Assembly: GCA_013397455.1 (NCBI GenBank)
Contig: VYZB01000195.1
Span: 423,056-487,055 of the forward strand
Length of the DNA stretch: 64,000 nt
Direction: 5' to 3'
Origin: Crotophaga sulcirostris
Taxonomy: Eukaryota > Chordata > Aves > Cuculiformes > Crotophagidae
Below, one piece after another: positions 25,786 through 39,404 of this stretch (the stretch's first letter is position 1; each line of letters begins with the position of its first letter). Below the pieces are notes generated by a model, which worked only from the letters and a program-made list of their open reading frames with translations, did no database searches and was not told the DNA's origin. Both the position numbers and the translations under genes were made by a program.

Positions 25786-25968
25786 TTGTTCAAGTATGAG
25801 CAGGAGAAGGTAACTGTGGCTGAACTTTTGTTCCACCTCAGTCTACAGATTGACTTAATGCTAAATAGCAAGGTCATGAAGAGCCACATGGCAGTGACAG
25901 TGGAGCTGGATGGCAGAGGTCCCGCTGGCTTCAGCAGTGACAAGAAGAATCTGCGTGTTCTTTGCTGA
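25786..25968 (+). pseudogene. Coding-like stretch, unrecognised
   Basis: An open frame of 60 codons (KYEQEKVTVAELLFHLSLQ, then a segment with SHMAVTVELDGRGPAGFSSD) has a believable alternation of polar and hydrophobic residues but no family match that I know. Upstream, around 25275-25380, a different frame reads YKCRLSYECEEYNKTSFYPP. These may be remnants of one degenerated gene, since they lie within 1.5 kb of the 24486 stretch on the same strand. No ATG-initiated complete protein is present. Confidence 0.22.
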
Positions 25969-25985
25969 GGTTTGTTTTTGTACAC

Positions 25986-28900
25986 TTGGTCTGGTTTTGT
26001 CTTTCAGTTTGGGATACTACCAACAGTTATTTGAAGCTCCAGAGGTAACCAGTAGAAAACAAGAAGATGCTATAAATTTAACCAGGAGAGCAGTTGGGAA
26101 AGGGAGGGGGAAGCTGTTTAAGAACTGTGAGTTGGCTGGTGGTCTTAGAATAGAAAAACAATATCCTTCTGACAAGAGTAAGTAGAAGCAGGCCTCAGAT
26201 TCTGGGGAGTTTTCTTGGTCTTTGTCCTATAAAGACAGAAATCTGGCTCTATTTCATCGTAGTTATCTGTACTCAGGCACCCCTCCACCCTTGAAGGAGA
26301 TTAGTAGTGATAATGCATCTGGTACCTGCTCCAGCAATAACAGATCTATGTGGAGAAGATTACAAGAAATTGCCTGGACTTCTGCCCAGTCCTAGAAGTC
26401 CCACCAACCATTTCCAGAAGTCCCATCAGTTTTTATGGCTTGTCTCTCAAGAAGGCTGCTGAGACCTACATGAAGGAGAGACTTTAAAAAGATTTTTGCA
26501 GACATTTATTTCTGGCCAAATTATGATTGCTTGGAGGAAAAAGAAGCCACCATACAAATCTTGTTAGAGACTTCAGCAGGAACTCACAAACCCATGCAGA
26601 ACTGAGATAAGCTAAAAAAAGCAATAGCATCCAGAAAGGAAAGACAGACCAGCCAACCAAATGCAACTCTAATTCCAACCCGTGACAGACCCCTGGGGCA
26701 GCTCCAAAGCCACTTAGCACAAGCGTGGAGCTGGGCCAGGAGGAGATGCTGGCACCAGAAGAGCAGCTCTAGCAAGTCCAGACTGCAATTTGGTGATTTG
26801 CTGAGGGGGACAGACTCAGACAGGCTTGTTATTCCCAGTACTGTGAACGCAGAGCTCCCCACCTCTGAAAGCCTCCAAGTCAGAGAGCTCCAGGGACACC
26901 GCGATCCCCGAGACCCCTGCACAGCAGGGCCTGCACCGCGTGCGTGCACAGGAAAACACAGCAACAGCACATCTGTTAGTGACACAGAAACATGCTGGCA
27001 GTGCTCCGTGTGGCTTGGCAGGGGAGCCTCTATCAACTGTCTGCAGTCCAAGGTCTAAAGGGCAATCTGCCTGCAGAGATGCCTGTAACTTCAAGGAACT
27101 GTGTCCTGGAGTGAAACCAGTGCCTCTGCAGCACGCAGCGTGCACCAGGCCCCCAGCACAGGCCAAGTGAGCACTGCACCCACCTTGTGCCACACAGGAG
27201 GTGAATTCCCCAGGAGAGCTGGGGAAAAAAGCACACAGGGTATATAGAGAAGCTAAAGGCTAATCCTGCCTCTCAGACCCCACCAGCAGACTTGAGCAGA
27301 GGGATGGCTCTGCCAATGCAGGCAGAGTACATGGGACACCAGCACAGAATTACCAGGTGCTGGGAATACTCACTACACCTTTTTTTTTTTTTTCCCCCAG
27401 GCATAGAGCTGCCAGGAAGGTGATGGTACAACTTCATCTAGTGCAGGACTGTGGGGCTGCTGACAACTCTCTGGCCTGGGGTGCCCAAGAAGCATGGTTC
27501 AGTGCAGCAAGAGGAAGGTAAAGGAGAGGAACCAGAGGGTTTCTAGTACTGACAGCTAGAAAACTCCCTGCAGGCTGTGTCACAGATACCTCCAAACAAG
27601 CAGCTCTTTTCCATAGAGCTATACTCTTAGAAAGCAGAAGCTAGAAGATGCTTCTGTTCCAGTTGCTGGAGTGCAGCTCCCAACCTCCTGGTCCAGGTGG
27701 ACACGTGTGCAGGATGTTGTCCCTGCTGCAGACAGCAGGAAGGCCAAGGAGGGCATCTGTTCAAGACATTTATGATGAGGTCGTTTTTTTTGAACTATGA
27801 ATTTGAACAGAAACCATGCTACACCTTAAATGTCACTGCTAGGCAGAAGGAAAGTCATGAATCTTTAGCAATCTTCCCAACATCATGATTTTCGAGCAGA
27901 AAAATGAATATACATTGGAAGAAACACTACAGCTGTGGCTGCCTCAGTGAAGCATTAACTAATGCAGTGTAAAATATCCAAGTATAGTCAGCCCTGGTTG
28001 AGAGCTGCTGGGTCTTTCTCCCATCCTTCTTCTGTCTCTGTTGCTCTGCTTATTGTTTGCTTCATTGTTAATCCCACCTAATTTAAAAATAGGAAATTGA
28101 TTTCTTATGTATCCATTACAAACCAAATCATTTCTTTATTACAGCAAGGATCATATTTCATAAGCAAGTCATGGAAAATTAAAACCATGCCTGTTGCTTT
28201 GATGAAATAATGGAGAGAAAGGCTGGAGGGGAAGGCACAGACAGCTGGGGGCTCTCATGCAACCAGTGGTGCAAGTTAACTCTTTGCAAGTACCCAAGGC
28301 TCCTGCAGCTCCCAGTTTTCTCCCCCAAAATTCTGGTAACAGTGTTAAGTACTCCCTTATTGCTAAACCTCAAAAGCATTTAAAAGAAAGAACGCAACCC
28401 TTCTGAACTAAGTGGGTGAATGATTTCAGTGGTTGGAGGTTACATTGTTAACAGAAGGTTAACAGCCTGCCTGTGTGCAGAACCAGATACCTCTCAATAG
28501 TGACACTATCGAACTCAGGTGCCTGACAGTGGCTGTTGCACAGTGTACACAACACAGGAACCCACAATACCAGCCACACGTCAGCCCAGAAGACCTTGCA
28601 GCACGTTGCACACATTGCACACAGCTTACGTCAGGACAGCAGGGACCCCAGCCAGAGCCACAACCAGTTAGCAGTGCACTGTGACTTGGGACAGATTCTA
28701 AATTAAAACAAAATCCATTGTGTGCATTGCTGAGGATTTATGGACTGCTCTACAAATGTCCCTGCGAGCAGACAGGACATGGGTCCCCTGAAAAGTAATC
28801 CAGATAAGTACCACAGCAAGCAGGACATTGCAACAGCCAACCCAAAGTTCATTGACTGCTTCTTTAACATGCTGATGTCTAGGAATTACAGCCAAACAAA

Positions 28901-31900
28901 ACCTCTTCAGCTTCTCTATTAGAAACAAAGATCAATGAGTTACCACTGTGCAGAAAGTTTTTTCTAAGCTATTCTCAGTAGATGCATCCATATGAAAATA
29001 CCATGTCTGAGGACAAAGAATAAGCAAAGCTATCACCACAGACCATTAGTAGACAGACTCCATGAGGCTGAATGGTAGGAGAAGAGATTGTTTGAGAGCA
29101 CTAATTCTTTTTCAGGCTGTTCTTGTCTCTGAGTATACCCTTTTGAGCAAGAGACTATTTGCCTTTTCTTCTTTGGGATAAGAATCTCTTACTTTGAAAA
29201 GACCCCATGTTAAACTATCTTGGAAATCTGTGTTACTCTCAAAGTCTGCATGGCTCAAGGACTTGCTGTTCTTCCTTCTGGAAGTTATGGCCAGAGAGAG
29301 ATTATCATACTAAATTAATTCTTACACCTGCTAAGAGGACTGCAAACACAGCCACCTTACCTAATCCTTCCTCCACTCTGGGAGGAGGCCAGCCAAGAAG
29401 CAGCCACTTCACTGCAAAGACCTTCCTAACAAATGAGCCAAGGAAAGCCCTCTTAAAACTCTTTATGGTCCTTTTGTGCTGATGGCTCTTAGAACTGGAA
29501 AACAAGTTTTGTAACTCAGTGGGAGCAAAGAAAATGAGCTCCTTCCAGGAATATCCTGCATTGTCTCTGCTACCCCCACCTTCAAAGGGCTTGTCTAAAG
29601 CTATGTTGCTGGGAGATACCATGCTCCTTTCTGCAAACTTCTGTGTTGGCTGCTCCTATGTTCATCCAACTTATTTACTCAATAAAGATCCCAAGAAACA
29701 GCCTGTGTGAACTACTGCAAGTTACCACCAAGCAGCTCCAAGATCAGCTAAAGTGGCCAAAGCACTCTCAGCCTCTGTAGAGTCCTCCTGCATAAGAGAC
29801 ACTTCAGTTCCCGGTTGCAGGAGGTGCTTTATGCCCTGTCTTCTAGTTTGCCATGCTGCTGCCCCATTCAACTTTGCCAGAAACTCAGTGTGCTAATTTC
29901 TGTCAGCATTTTAACTATTATCAAATACATTATACAAAATATTTTCAAAAAACTTCTCCTTTGGAAAATATCCTCCAGGATTCATAAGAAATATTTGTTG
30001 TGAAGATGCATCTGATAAGACGGCCACCAGAAAAAAAAAAAAGAAATACAGAAACATTTATTTGCACTTGCACAACCGAGCCCACTCACCACACTAATAT
30101 TTTAATGGAACCACGGGATGTTTTCATTAGCTGCATTTGCTACTATGACAGCAACAATAACTCCCAGACAGAAGTTGAGACAAGACATCGTAATTAGGTC
30201 AGACCTTCGGGATAGAGCTGTCAACGCAAAACATAAATGTAAGTTACTCTCCCTCTGCCCAGGCTCTGTGAGCTGTGCTATTGCTATGGGTTGTTTAAGC
30301 AGGATGAAGAAGTGGAAGAGGGTCATTCTTCCTTTTGCTGTTCTTCACAATTACCTGGTGTTTAATTGATCTGGATTAATTATTTAAGGTAAATGGAGCT
30401 TTCCTGACCTAGTGGCAACATGTAAACTGATTAACTTTACACAGCCAGCAAAATGATCTGCACAGCAAGATCAGTTCTTGTGATGTATTATTTAGGGCAT
30501 GTTTTCCTGGGTCACTACTGTCAAACACAAAAGAGCAGCTGAAGGTGTGATGGGGGTCCTGTTGGGGTGAGGGTTAGCCTCCCCCAGCCCCTTAGCACCA
30601 GTGGGAAGGGAGGAGAAACTGTCCTGTGCACACGGTGCCTCCTGGGGCTCCATCCGTGTGGGCTTGGAGAAGGAAAAGACGACAAATGCTTGCAGGGTGG
30701 GATGAGGGCTGGGAGCTCGTACAGAGCTCACGGGAGACAGCAGAGCAGTGACAAGGAACGAGGCACCTTCAGCAGCCCAGTGGGACCGAGCTGCAGCTTG
30801 CTTAGTGGAGCCAGACACTGCTGCTAACTCAGACCAACCCCGAGGAGCAAAGGCAAACTGGCCCTTTGTCTGGCTCTGATTTGGCAGCATTGTCACGGTC
30901 TCCTGTCTGTAACATTGCTAGAGGTTACAGGGAAAAAAAAGTTTGTTTGGTACAGATAATGCCTATCTTTGCTAGAAATCAAAACCTAGATAAAAGCTTT
31001 CCAAGAGGTTCTGCTTAGATTTGGATCTGAAATTTTCAAAGGGAACAGCAGTGCCCTATCCGGGCTAATAAGCAATGTCTTAAGATTAATTCCCAGACTA
31101 ACTTGCACACATTGGAAGAAAGTGATTTGTTTAGCTATCCAGAGTATTCTCCAGCTCTTCTGCTCAATTGCCAAGGCAGTACACAGATAAAGAGAAGAAA
31201 ATACTTGTCACTGCTGTGGCTTCAGGGGAGAAGCAGATAAAGCTGATAAGGCAGCAAGTGAAATTCTCCTCCAGGCTCCCATGCAAATATGGTCTTGGGC
31301 AAAGGCTGCTCAGCTGCAGCAGAAATGCTGCTGTGGTTTTTGAATAACAGTGTGCCCAGGCACAAACAGGAGAATAACCTCCTGTCTCCATCAAAACCTC
31401 CTTATCCAGAGAGCTTATAGTCAAAACAGGTGAGACAGAGCATGGGGATGGACGGGAGACCCAGCAGGAGGTGGACCTTCAGACATAAGCCAAGGCCACC
31501 ACCCCTGGGGAAGCAGCTTCCTCTCAGAATGGTTCTGTGTAAATGTGAGGATGTTGTTACCTTACAAAATACAGAGGCAAGAGAGATGTGGGGACCAGAA
31601 GCCAGCTCACAGGCCAGCACCACCAGTGAGGTCTCCATCATCCTGTGCTGGAGACGACAACATTCATCAAAACTGTCCTGTGGTGCTGCCACCAGCCAGG
31701 AGGAGAAGTATAGAAGACAAGAGCATCCCCAACCTGCAGGAAGGGCTAACCCTTATCAGCTGTGCACAGAAACCCAAAATCCTTCAGTCAGTGAGAATTT
31801 GCTTAATGATTCACCCATGCCACCAAAGGCTTTGAAACCATCTCTTCCTTTTTAAACAGAGATTCATAAAAAGTCTCATGAACCATATTACAAAAAAATT

Positions 31901-34900
31901 CTAGAGGCTTTCTGCCAAATTGCTAAGATTTCAAGGCTCCCCCCCCCTAGTTTCTTTTACATCCCTATAACTCCCTACCCCATATTTATTTCTACCTCTG
32001 GGACCAGAGCGAGCCATCGAACCTGGATTAAACATGCCACAAAAGAATTCAAGCCTTGACAGGGCCAAAATACTGGTTTCCAATGAAACAAAACAAAAGG
32101 CTAGGGTGAAGTAAGTATTTCAGCAGCTTGTGCAGCCATGTAAATAGATGTTGCCAAGGGAGACTGAAGAGAGATAAGACTCCACCACCCCTCCAGAGCT
32201 CACAGAGGAAACGTTCAGATCCAAACTCCATTTCCCAGCAGAGTTCACCATTCCAGCCTCAGATGAAATAGTGGATAAGTCACATTTAACATGTAAGTGT
32301 TTTTAAAAGGGACAGAAAAATTCAGGCTTCCCAGCTGGGCACTGGGAAGGCATTTCCTCTCTGGACAGGTTTCATTTCCGAGCCGTAGGACATCTGCAGT
32401 CTCCTACCTGTGAAGGAAGCACTGAGCAGACCTCAGGTCTGACCCAGGCCAGCAGAGAGAATGAGAGCACTCAGTGTTTGTTTTTATTGAAATATATGTA
32501 TTTCTTTGGATGACAACCTTCACTGGCAATGCCCAGACCTACCAGGTTGTCTCACTCCAACAACTCCAAAGGCAGAAACCAGGCAGCAGAGGCTGGCAAA
32601 GCTAGAAGAGCAGAGCCCCACATTCTTCAATGCTTGGGATGCACCAGGGGACCACTGCACCTGGGGAAGTTCAGGTTGAACATCAGGGAAGTTGCTCCTG
32701 GGGGATTGGTGCAATGCTGTGAGGCTGCCTGAGAGGCCAATAATTTTGTCCTTCAAGGTTACCAAGCCAAGACACAGTCGACCCTTGGCAAACAGCTCAG
32801 AGACCAAACTAGAGCCCTCCCAAGGTCCCTCGCACCCAACACTGCCATGAAGATGAAGGGAACCAGTGCAGGAGACAAATTTAAGATTGACTGCAAGACC
32901 ACAACCAGCAGGCATAGGGAAGAGGCAGTTCTAAAATAAGTGGATATATACCTGTGTATTAATTAACACTGAACACCTTAAAACCTAACTACCTGTTTAC
33001 TTTAATTAAGAGAAGGGACCACCTGGCAGCTCCCCCATCAACTTATCTATCCCAGGGACACCCACGCCAGGCAAAAACACTGAGGAATGCAGCTCCAGCT
33101 CACCCGCTGGCGTAACGTGTTTGTCCTCCAACGTGTTGGATTTCTGCTTGCAGCAGGCTGTACTGGCTGTACTTTGATCCAGGAACATTTCACCTGAACG
33201 TATGAACCTAGCACCACAGCCACTAGGGTAAACATTGTATTTTCAGAGGGCAATGCTCACGCCACTTTAAGTAAACCAACGGACATATCAACTTTATTTG
33301 TATTCAGCAAGTTACCAGGGCAGATTGTGCCAGTTTTGCAGAAATCACAGGGATTGTGCTGGTCTGGGGGATTTCACTTTCCACTGGCAGAGTGGTTACA
33401 GAAAAAGTAGAGTCCAAGAGCATCACAGTAGCCCAGGCTCAAGGGCTCCTACTCACACAGAAGCAAAAAAAAAAAAAAATTTTTTTTTTTTTGTGATGGT
33501 TTGGGTTTGGAGGGTGCAGGGGATAAGAGAAGAGGCAGGGCTGCTGGGTGGCCTGGGCTGTGGTCAGCAGAGGGCAGGCAGCCCAGGCTGAAAGCATGAT
33601 TTGGTTCTTGGGAAGAAATGGAATCTAACCAGAGTCTGCAGGTGTGCATTGGTCTATACACTGCAAACCCATTGGGAAATAACTCCTCCCCCACCACATC
33701 TTTCCCAGGGTTGTTGCCTGTGGGCAGAGGGGTATAACAGACCTTGGAGAGGGCATCACCAGAGGGGATCTGACACAGACACCTGCACACCACTGCCACG
33801 GGTGTGTTTGGTGGTGCACAAGAGGATGCAGGATTTCAGGGAGGCTACAGGGAGATGTGTGCCTCCAGCAGAGACTAAAAGTGAGTTAAGCACAGCAGCT
33901 GCCTCGTTCACATCTCCCAGCTGTGTTGCCCATATGATGCCTCCTTCTCTGGCCATAGCAGCTCCCTTGTCCTAAGGGCATCAGTCCTTGAGAGCCAGGA
34001 CTTCTCCCTCCTCCACAGGATCCCCAGTAACACCAGCCACGGGGTGGGTTTGACACAGACCTCATCCTGCACAAACGCAGCACAAAGTCCCTTCACGCAA
34101 GCCTGGCTGTCCACCCAGCAGGCCAGGCTGTCTTGGGTCACTTAATCTCAGTGTTGCATGAAAGAAAGCAGGATTTGGGGCTTCTGTAACTGGATGTTTT
34201 GTTTATTTTAAAAGTACATCTTGTTTTGGAGAGTGCTTCAGGTAACCACTGGAAGGAAGTTCAACGTTAATGGTGCAAAACGTCCCCAGCTGACTACATA
34301 AGCCTGCACTGGTTTAGGAGGGAGCATGCTTCCAGGACTTAGGTTGCCCTCCCTCAGCTGAACTGCAGTCCCAGGCCACAAAAACACTCCTAGCATGGAC
34401 TGAATTAGCCTCAGCCTCTTTCACAGAAAGCTAAGCTACCCCAGGACTAACAGGCCGGGTTCTGTGGCTCACTAAGGCACAGTGATGCATTGGAGCCCTT
34501 CACTACAATCAATGTTTAACCCTAGTAACCTAAAATGACCCAGTGGAGAGGTGCCTCACGTCTGGCTACCTGCCAAAGGGTTTAGAGCAAGCCTGAGCAA
34601 ACTTCACCTCTGATGGCAAGCTGAAGCTGGCAGCACCTGCACCCACTCCAGCCAGATATCTCCCCCCAACCAGGCAACATCCCAAGACAAAGCTTCCGTC
34701 CTAACTAGGACCAATAGCTCCACTTTGTCACATATTGTCTGATTGTTAACATAATACAGGGCTTATCTCTTAATATACAAACAGAGAGAGCAGGGCAAAA
34801 TAACCTGTCTCTCTTCTCACTTCCTATCTCAAAAGGACAAAGCAGCCAGAAGTTTCTGTGCACTAAAAACCAAAACAAAACCCAAACAACAATCAGGATA

Positions 34901-35300
34901 CTCTGGACTGCCACAAATTGTAACTGCTCAAACAGGTCTGCAGGTCAAAGCACTGCTGGAGGAGTGCTTGCTGTGTTATATTACCAATTCCCATCACAAA
35001 ACTGCTGTCATAACCACCCTCCTTTGCCTCAGTAGGGTAGTAAAGTAATTGCTGTGATATTGAAAGATAAGAGGACTCCAGTGCCTCTTCAGCAGTGCAT
35101 CACTAGGATTTGGTTCTGGAGGTGCCGGTGCAGAACACGTTCCTGGTCCTTTCAGAGCAGCCAGACCAAGTCTCACTTCCAAATGGCAGTGATGTAAACA
35201 CCCACCCCAACCAGCAGTGCTGGGGAAGCATTTAGACAGCTCACGTACAAATTCTGTGCGTGCACGTATCTAACAAAAAGCCCTTTCTGTCCCTGCAGAC
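25986..35300. other. Gene-poor intergenic DNA
   Basis: About 9 kb, partly GC-rich (26.6-27.3 kb, 30.5-30.9 kb), where overlapping open frames occur on both strands by composition. None has family resemblance or splice context that I would support. Homopolymer features include a T/C run near 27380 and the A15/T13 palindrome at 33465-33492. Confidence 0.55.
33465..33492. repeat. A15/T13 homopolymer palindrome
   Basis: Fifteen A residues are followed directly by thirteen T residues, a self-complementary homopolymer junction. Similar but reversed T/A junctions occur at 54679-54698 and 55353-55372. Confidence 0.9.
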
Positions 35301-37224
35301 ATCTTTTCCAGTGGAGGTGTGAGTTGTTTTCTACAGAAAGATTTTTCCAGCAGAAACATCCAGGGGGAAGTAACTTGGCTGCCCCTTCTGCAAACTGGGG
35401 TAGAGAAGAACCACTCCCACCCTGAGTCGTCCTGCTGGGTCAGAGCCCCCAGGCAAGCACCAGGAGAAGGTGCACAGCCCAGCAGAGGGTGGTACTCGTG
35501 CACACAGGGCAGGCAGCCACAAAGATCTGGTAACTTCAGGGGAAAGAGTCAGCTAAGCAAGACTTCAGCCCCACAGCTCATCATTGCCATGCAGACCCAG
35601 CCTCCTCACCCCAACACTTGCCTTTGTGCAGCCACTCGTTGTCCTCTTCACCACACCCAGGAAAGAGCCTTCCTGCTGCTTCCCAGGCAGCACCTGCAAG
35701 CAGGGCTTCTGCTGCTTCTTATAGGGTGGGAACAATTAAGTGCTGATAGCCCTCACCTGCCCTGGCTCTTCTCCTGCTCATCCTGGCAGCTGGGGCAGCA
35801 GTGGGTTATCCCTGCAGTAGTGCAGGTGGAGAGGGGAATCAGGGAGGCAGCCTTTCCCTTGGAGATTTGGCCCTTCTCGAGAAGAGGGGCAGCCAGTGGA
35901 TACCAACGGCCGTGGGAGATGCTGCCACGTACTCCCAGATCCTGCTCATATCATTTTAAACATCCTTGTTCTTACCCAGCCTGGCCATGGGTGTCCCCAC
36001 ACTACTTCCCATACTCCTGTCATCATTTGCTACAGAAAATCACACTGAGATATCCCATGCAGCTGAGAGCTGAGCACCTTTCAGGACAGCCTGCAAAGAG
36101 GCTCCTTCGCTCGCCATCTCGTGGTGACAGCAGGCAGCCTGCCATGGCCAGGGTCTCCACATCCCACACCCCAGGTCCCCACATCACAGGGGCTCAGAGA
36201 TGGCTGGGGATGGGGTCAGGCTCTGGGGCATCGCTGTGCTATGGGGTGCTGGGGACCTGCAGCAGCCCTCTGCACCGGTCACCAGTCAGGTCCCCCTTGC
36301 TCATCCAACAGTGTCTGTGGGTTTGCACCTGTGTAACCAGGGCTTAGGTTTGGCCCCATGCCTGCAGGTCCTCTCTACAGAGTCGCTCATGCCCAGGGCT
36401 CAGTCATAGCCCAGGAATTTCCCCTGACTTTGACAGGAGATACGTTAGGAGATGCAGACGATAGGGCAGTGACGTGTCAACTATGCAAAGATTCCACACT
36501 CCCAGTCTTGTAAAAGATTTTAAAAGTCTGGCACATCATGCCCCAGCACACCAGGTCTGGGGTACCCACAGTTGGAAAGCCCCAAACTGCCATAGGTGTC
36601 GTGGGTCAAGCACCCTCACAAGTGCCTGCAATGGGAAGGGCTATGCCAGGAGAGCCCCTGCATGATTGGGGGATGCTGGGCCAGTGGGTGGGCAGCTTTG
36701 CACTGGCACAGCTTTGCAAGCACCCAGCAGTGTGGTTGCAGAGCTCCAAAGGCAAAGCTCCTGCCTCAGACCCCTTTAGCATTTTTTTTTCGGAACAGAC
36801 AGTGCAGGACCTGGAGCTGAGCCCCAGTGAGCTCTGCCAGTGGTGCCACCCTGTGCCATGCTGGGGTCTGGGGCCAGGCCACTGTGCACACACTCCAATT
36901 GCAGGCTTGGCCAAATGGTTCTCATTAAACCTACAAAGGGAAACTCACCCCCAGAAAGAGTAGATGCCTGAAAGCTCTTCCAAGTCTGGATACAAAAGCT
37001 ACAGCTTCTGCAATGTCCCTCCTCGGGCAGGGTCCTCCAGGACCTGCTGAGTAAACGCAGCCCTTCCTCCAGTGTCCCTCACCCTTCCCACCCTTCCAGC
37101 ACACCCAGTTACCACCAGACTTACCCTTTTTCTGCTTTTCCCCTCTAATTTGGGCTGAACATCTCAAAAGGAGCAATTTTGCTCCCCACCCCCTTCCCAT
37201 TCTTCCTTCTCCCCTGTCTGCCAG
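35301..37224. other. GC-rich intergenic DNA with one long chance-type open frame
   Basis: A + strand frame is open from 35319 to 36347, with its first ATG at 35589 (252 codons). It encodes a proline-, serine-, cysteine- and histidine-rich sequence without recognisable domains. The length is notable, but GC-rich CA/CT-biased DNA produces such frames. No promoter or conserved signature was seen, so it is not called as a gene. Confidence 0.5.
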
Positions 37225-37500
37225 GTCTGTGTTATTATTAAGACACTTGAGATTATGGCTGTCTGAAAGTCGAAGAATGACAGCAAAGAACCAGATGCTG
37301 TACACTGATAAATTACAAGGGCATTATGCAGAGGCAGCTGTACCATATAAAAGCCCAGTTTTTACACCACGCCATGATTTTCCATGTGGCATCGTATGGT
37401 TCCAGCATCTGGGCGTCACCGTCGATGTCTCCTGTATATTTTGCTGAGCACTGTCATTATGATAATGAAGAAATTGCAGCAGACGTTAATTGCAGTTCCC
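37225..37500. promoter_or_regulatory. Candidate conserved non-coding element
   Basis: An AT-balanced island within GC-rich surroundings, with a complex sequence free of simple repeats, intact CpGs in ordinary context, and motifs such as TATAAAAG, TGATAAAT and several TAAT/ATTA cores. This texture is typical of conserved enhancers. Conservation itself cannot be seen in one sequence, so this is inference. Confidence 0.35.
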
Positions 37501-39200
37501 GCTGGCTATTGCAAGAACTCAAAGCATCGGGGTGGGCTGGCAGGGCCTCTCTCATCTCACGGGGGGGTTTCTTCACTATACTGGCAGCAGATGAGAGGGG
37601 GCTGGATGCCGTGAGCAGCCCTGCTTGGGGCTGGTCAGCACACAGAGATGAAGTCAGCAGGTCTCTGTTCAGTTCCCAATGCAGACATCTACAAGTTCAC
37701 TTCCCCTGCTTGGTTTTCTCATGAGTCCTCACATTTCCCTTCCATCTCTCAGCTGAGAAGTAGGAGCCGTGGCAGCAGCATGCACCTGGCACTGTGTCTC
37801 CTGCCAGGCCCCAAGGTGGCCCAGGGCTCCTCTGGCACTCCAGGGATGTCACTGTCAACGGGGAGAGGTGGCTTCTCTTCCTTAAGCTACTGAAGAGCTG
37901 ATGAGAAATGAGCTCATTCCCTTCCTCATCACTCACCACGCCCCATGGCTTCATGAACCATCCCCTGGGACAGCCCTGAGGCAGGAGTATCTTCATGCAG
38001 CACTCTGAATCTCTCCTGCATTTAGGAAAGGCTTTGCGTGAAGACAGGGACTGGACACACCAATGTGGCATTAAACCTCTCCCTCTCTGAGAATGGCACT
38101 GGCAGTTGTAACACTTACCTCTTTTTTCCAATAGGCAATGGAAAATATATGATGAGTTAATGTATATGGCTGCAGCTTCAATGGAAAATCACCTTGGGTG
38201 CCTGCACCTGGTCAGCGAGCCGTCCCATGAGATGCAGCATGCCAGACTTGGAGGATGGGGAGTGACTCAAGCACGTTGTAAAAAGGGGTGATTTGTCCCC
38301 TGCAAGGTGAGGTTTTAGCTGCCAGCCAGAGCACGTGGCTGTGGGAGGCTGAGCAGAGGGGGTGGCAGGAAAGTGGGTCGGGGGGCTGGTATGAGCTCCT
38401 GCACTGCACAGTCACTGCCTGTGGCACAAGAATCACCACCTCTGCTGGGGACAGGATGCCAGGCTCCTGGGGGAAACAATCCTGGGGTGCAGGTTTCATC
38501 AGGGAGGGGTTCCAGTCAGAGGCAGCCTGGAGAGCTGATTCAAGGTGCATGAAATTAAGAAGAATCCAAGAGGTGCAGTGAGGTTGTCAGGAAAAGGACA
38601 CAGGGCTGTCACAGGCTGCTGGCACTGTCACAGAATGAAAGGAAGGAAGTGTCACAGAGCTCAGCCCAGCAGTTCATGAGACTCAAAAGCATTTGATGTT
38701 ACACCGAAACAAAAACTAGAAGTGCTTGTTAAGATCAAACAGCATTCATGCCAGTTATTGTCAAACTCCAGCTATCAGGAAAGAAGAAAAGAAAAGATGA
38801 ACATCAGGCATCAAACCCATTGAGGGCTGGAGCAGGACAGGCAGGGAATTTCTCTTTGCTTTAGGTCACCATGGGCTCTCACCAGAAATCCACCATTCAG
38901 CAGCATTGGCATTGTTAGAAATGGGCATCGTTGTGGGTCTGTGCCCTGTAGTTCCAGGAGCCAGATCCATTGTCCATCCTGTGGGACGGGCACTTCCCAT
39001 AGTCCCTGATGGAGACCACACCATGAAAGCATCAACACAGGCCCCTTCTTCCTGGCAGATGTCTTCAGTGGAAAGAAAAGCCCTGGGGGAGACAGAAGGC
39101 ATTTTCCTGCAGGGAGGGGGAAAAAAAAAAAAAAAGGGAAAAAAAAAAGGAGAAACAAGCAATAGGAAGGCTGCCCATCTCAGCTCATCGCTGCCTGGCA
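37501..39200. other. GC-rich intergenic DNA, no gene seen
   Basis: No supported gene. It is CA/CT-rich sequence with chance open frames on both strands. An A-rich tract, G5 followed by A15, GGG and A9-10, occupies about 39116-39150. Confidence 0.55.
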
Positions 39201-39204
39201 CCTG

Positions 39205-39310
39205 TGTCCCGGGGCAGGCGTCCAAGCGTGCCGGGAGCAGGCGCGGTGCCATCGCGGCAGATGGGCACGAAGGCAGGCAGCCCCGCGATCCTGCCGCAGC
39301 TCGGGGAGGG
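39205..39310. promoter_or_regulatory. Short CpG-dense patch
   Basis: Roughly a dozen CpG dinucleotides occur in about 105 bases (CCCGGG, GGCGCGG, ATCGCGGC, CCCGCGAT), in a neighbourhood otherwise poor in CpG. It is too short for a conventional CpG island, but it may mark an unmethylated regulatory element or the promoter of a non-coding transcript. It sits about 100 bases before the TAATCC palindrome. Confidence 0.4.
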
Positions 39311-39404
39311 GGGGGCTGTTTAGGGCAAATTTCCCAGCTGAGAATGTCAAAACAGCTGCCAGTCTGGAGTTTATACACCTATAATTAAGGGGGTATGTGA
39401 TTTC

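Noticed and set aside
26584..27236. Several overlapping 76-155 codon open frames on both strands
   Set aside because: They overlap in many frames within GC-rich DNA, carry Cys/Pro/Arg-rich low-information sequence, and lack domains or splice context.
31402..31855. Open frames of 96-141 codons on both strands
   Set aside because: Mutually overlapping, no homology recognised, no start context or splice pattern.
38866..39388. Open frames on both strands of 160-170 codons
   Set aside because: They run through the A-rich tract (poly-Lys/poly-Phe) and the CpG patch, where stops are rare by composition. No domain is visible.
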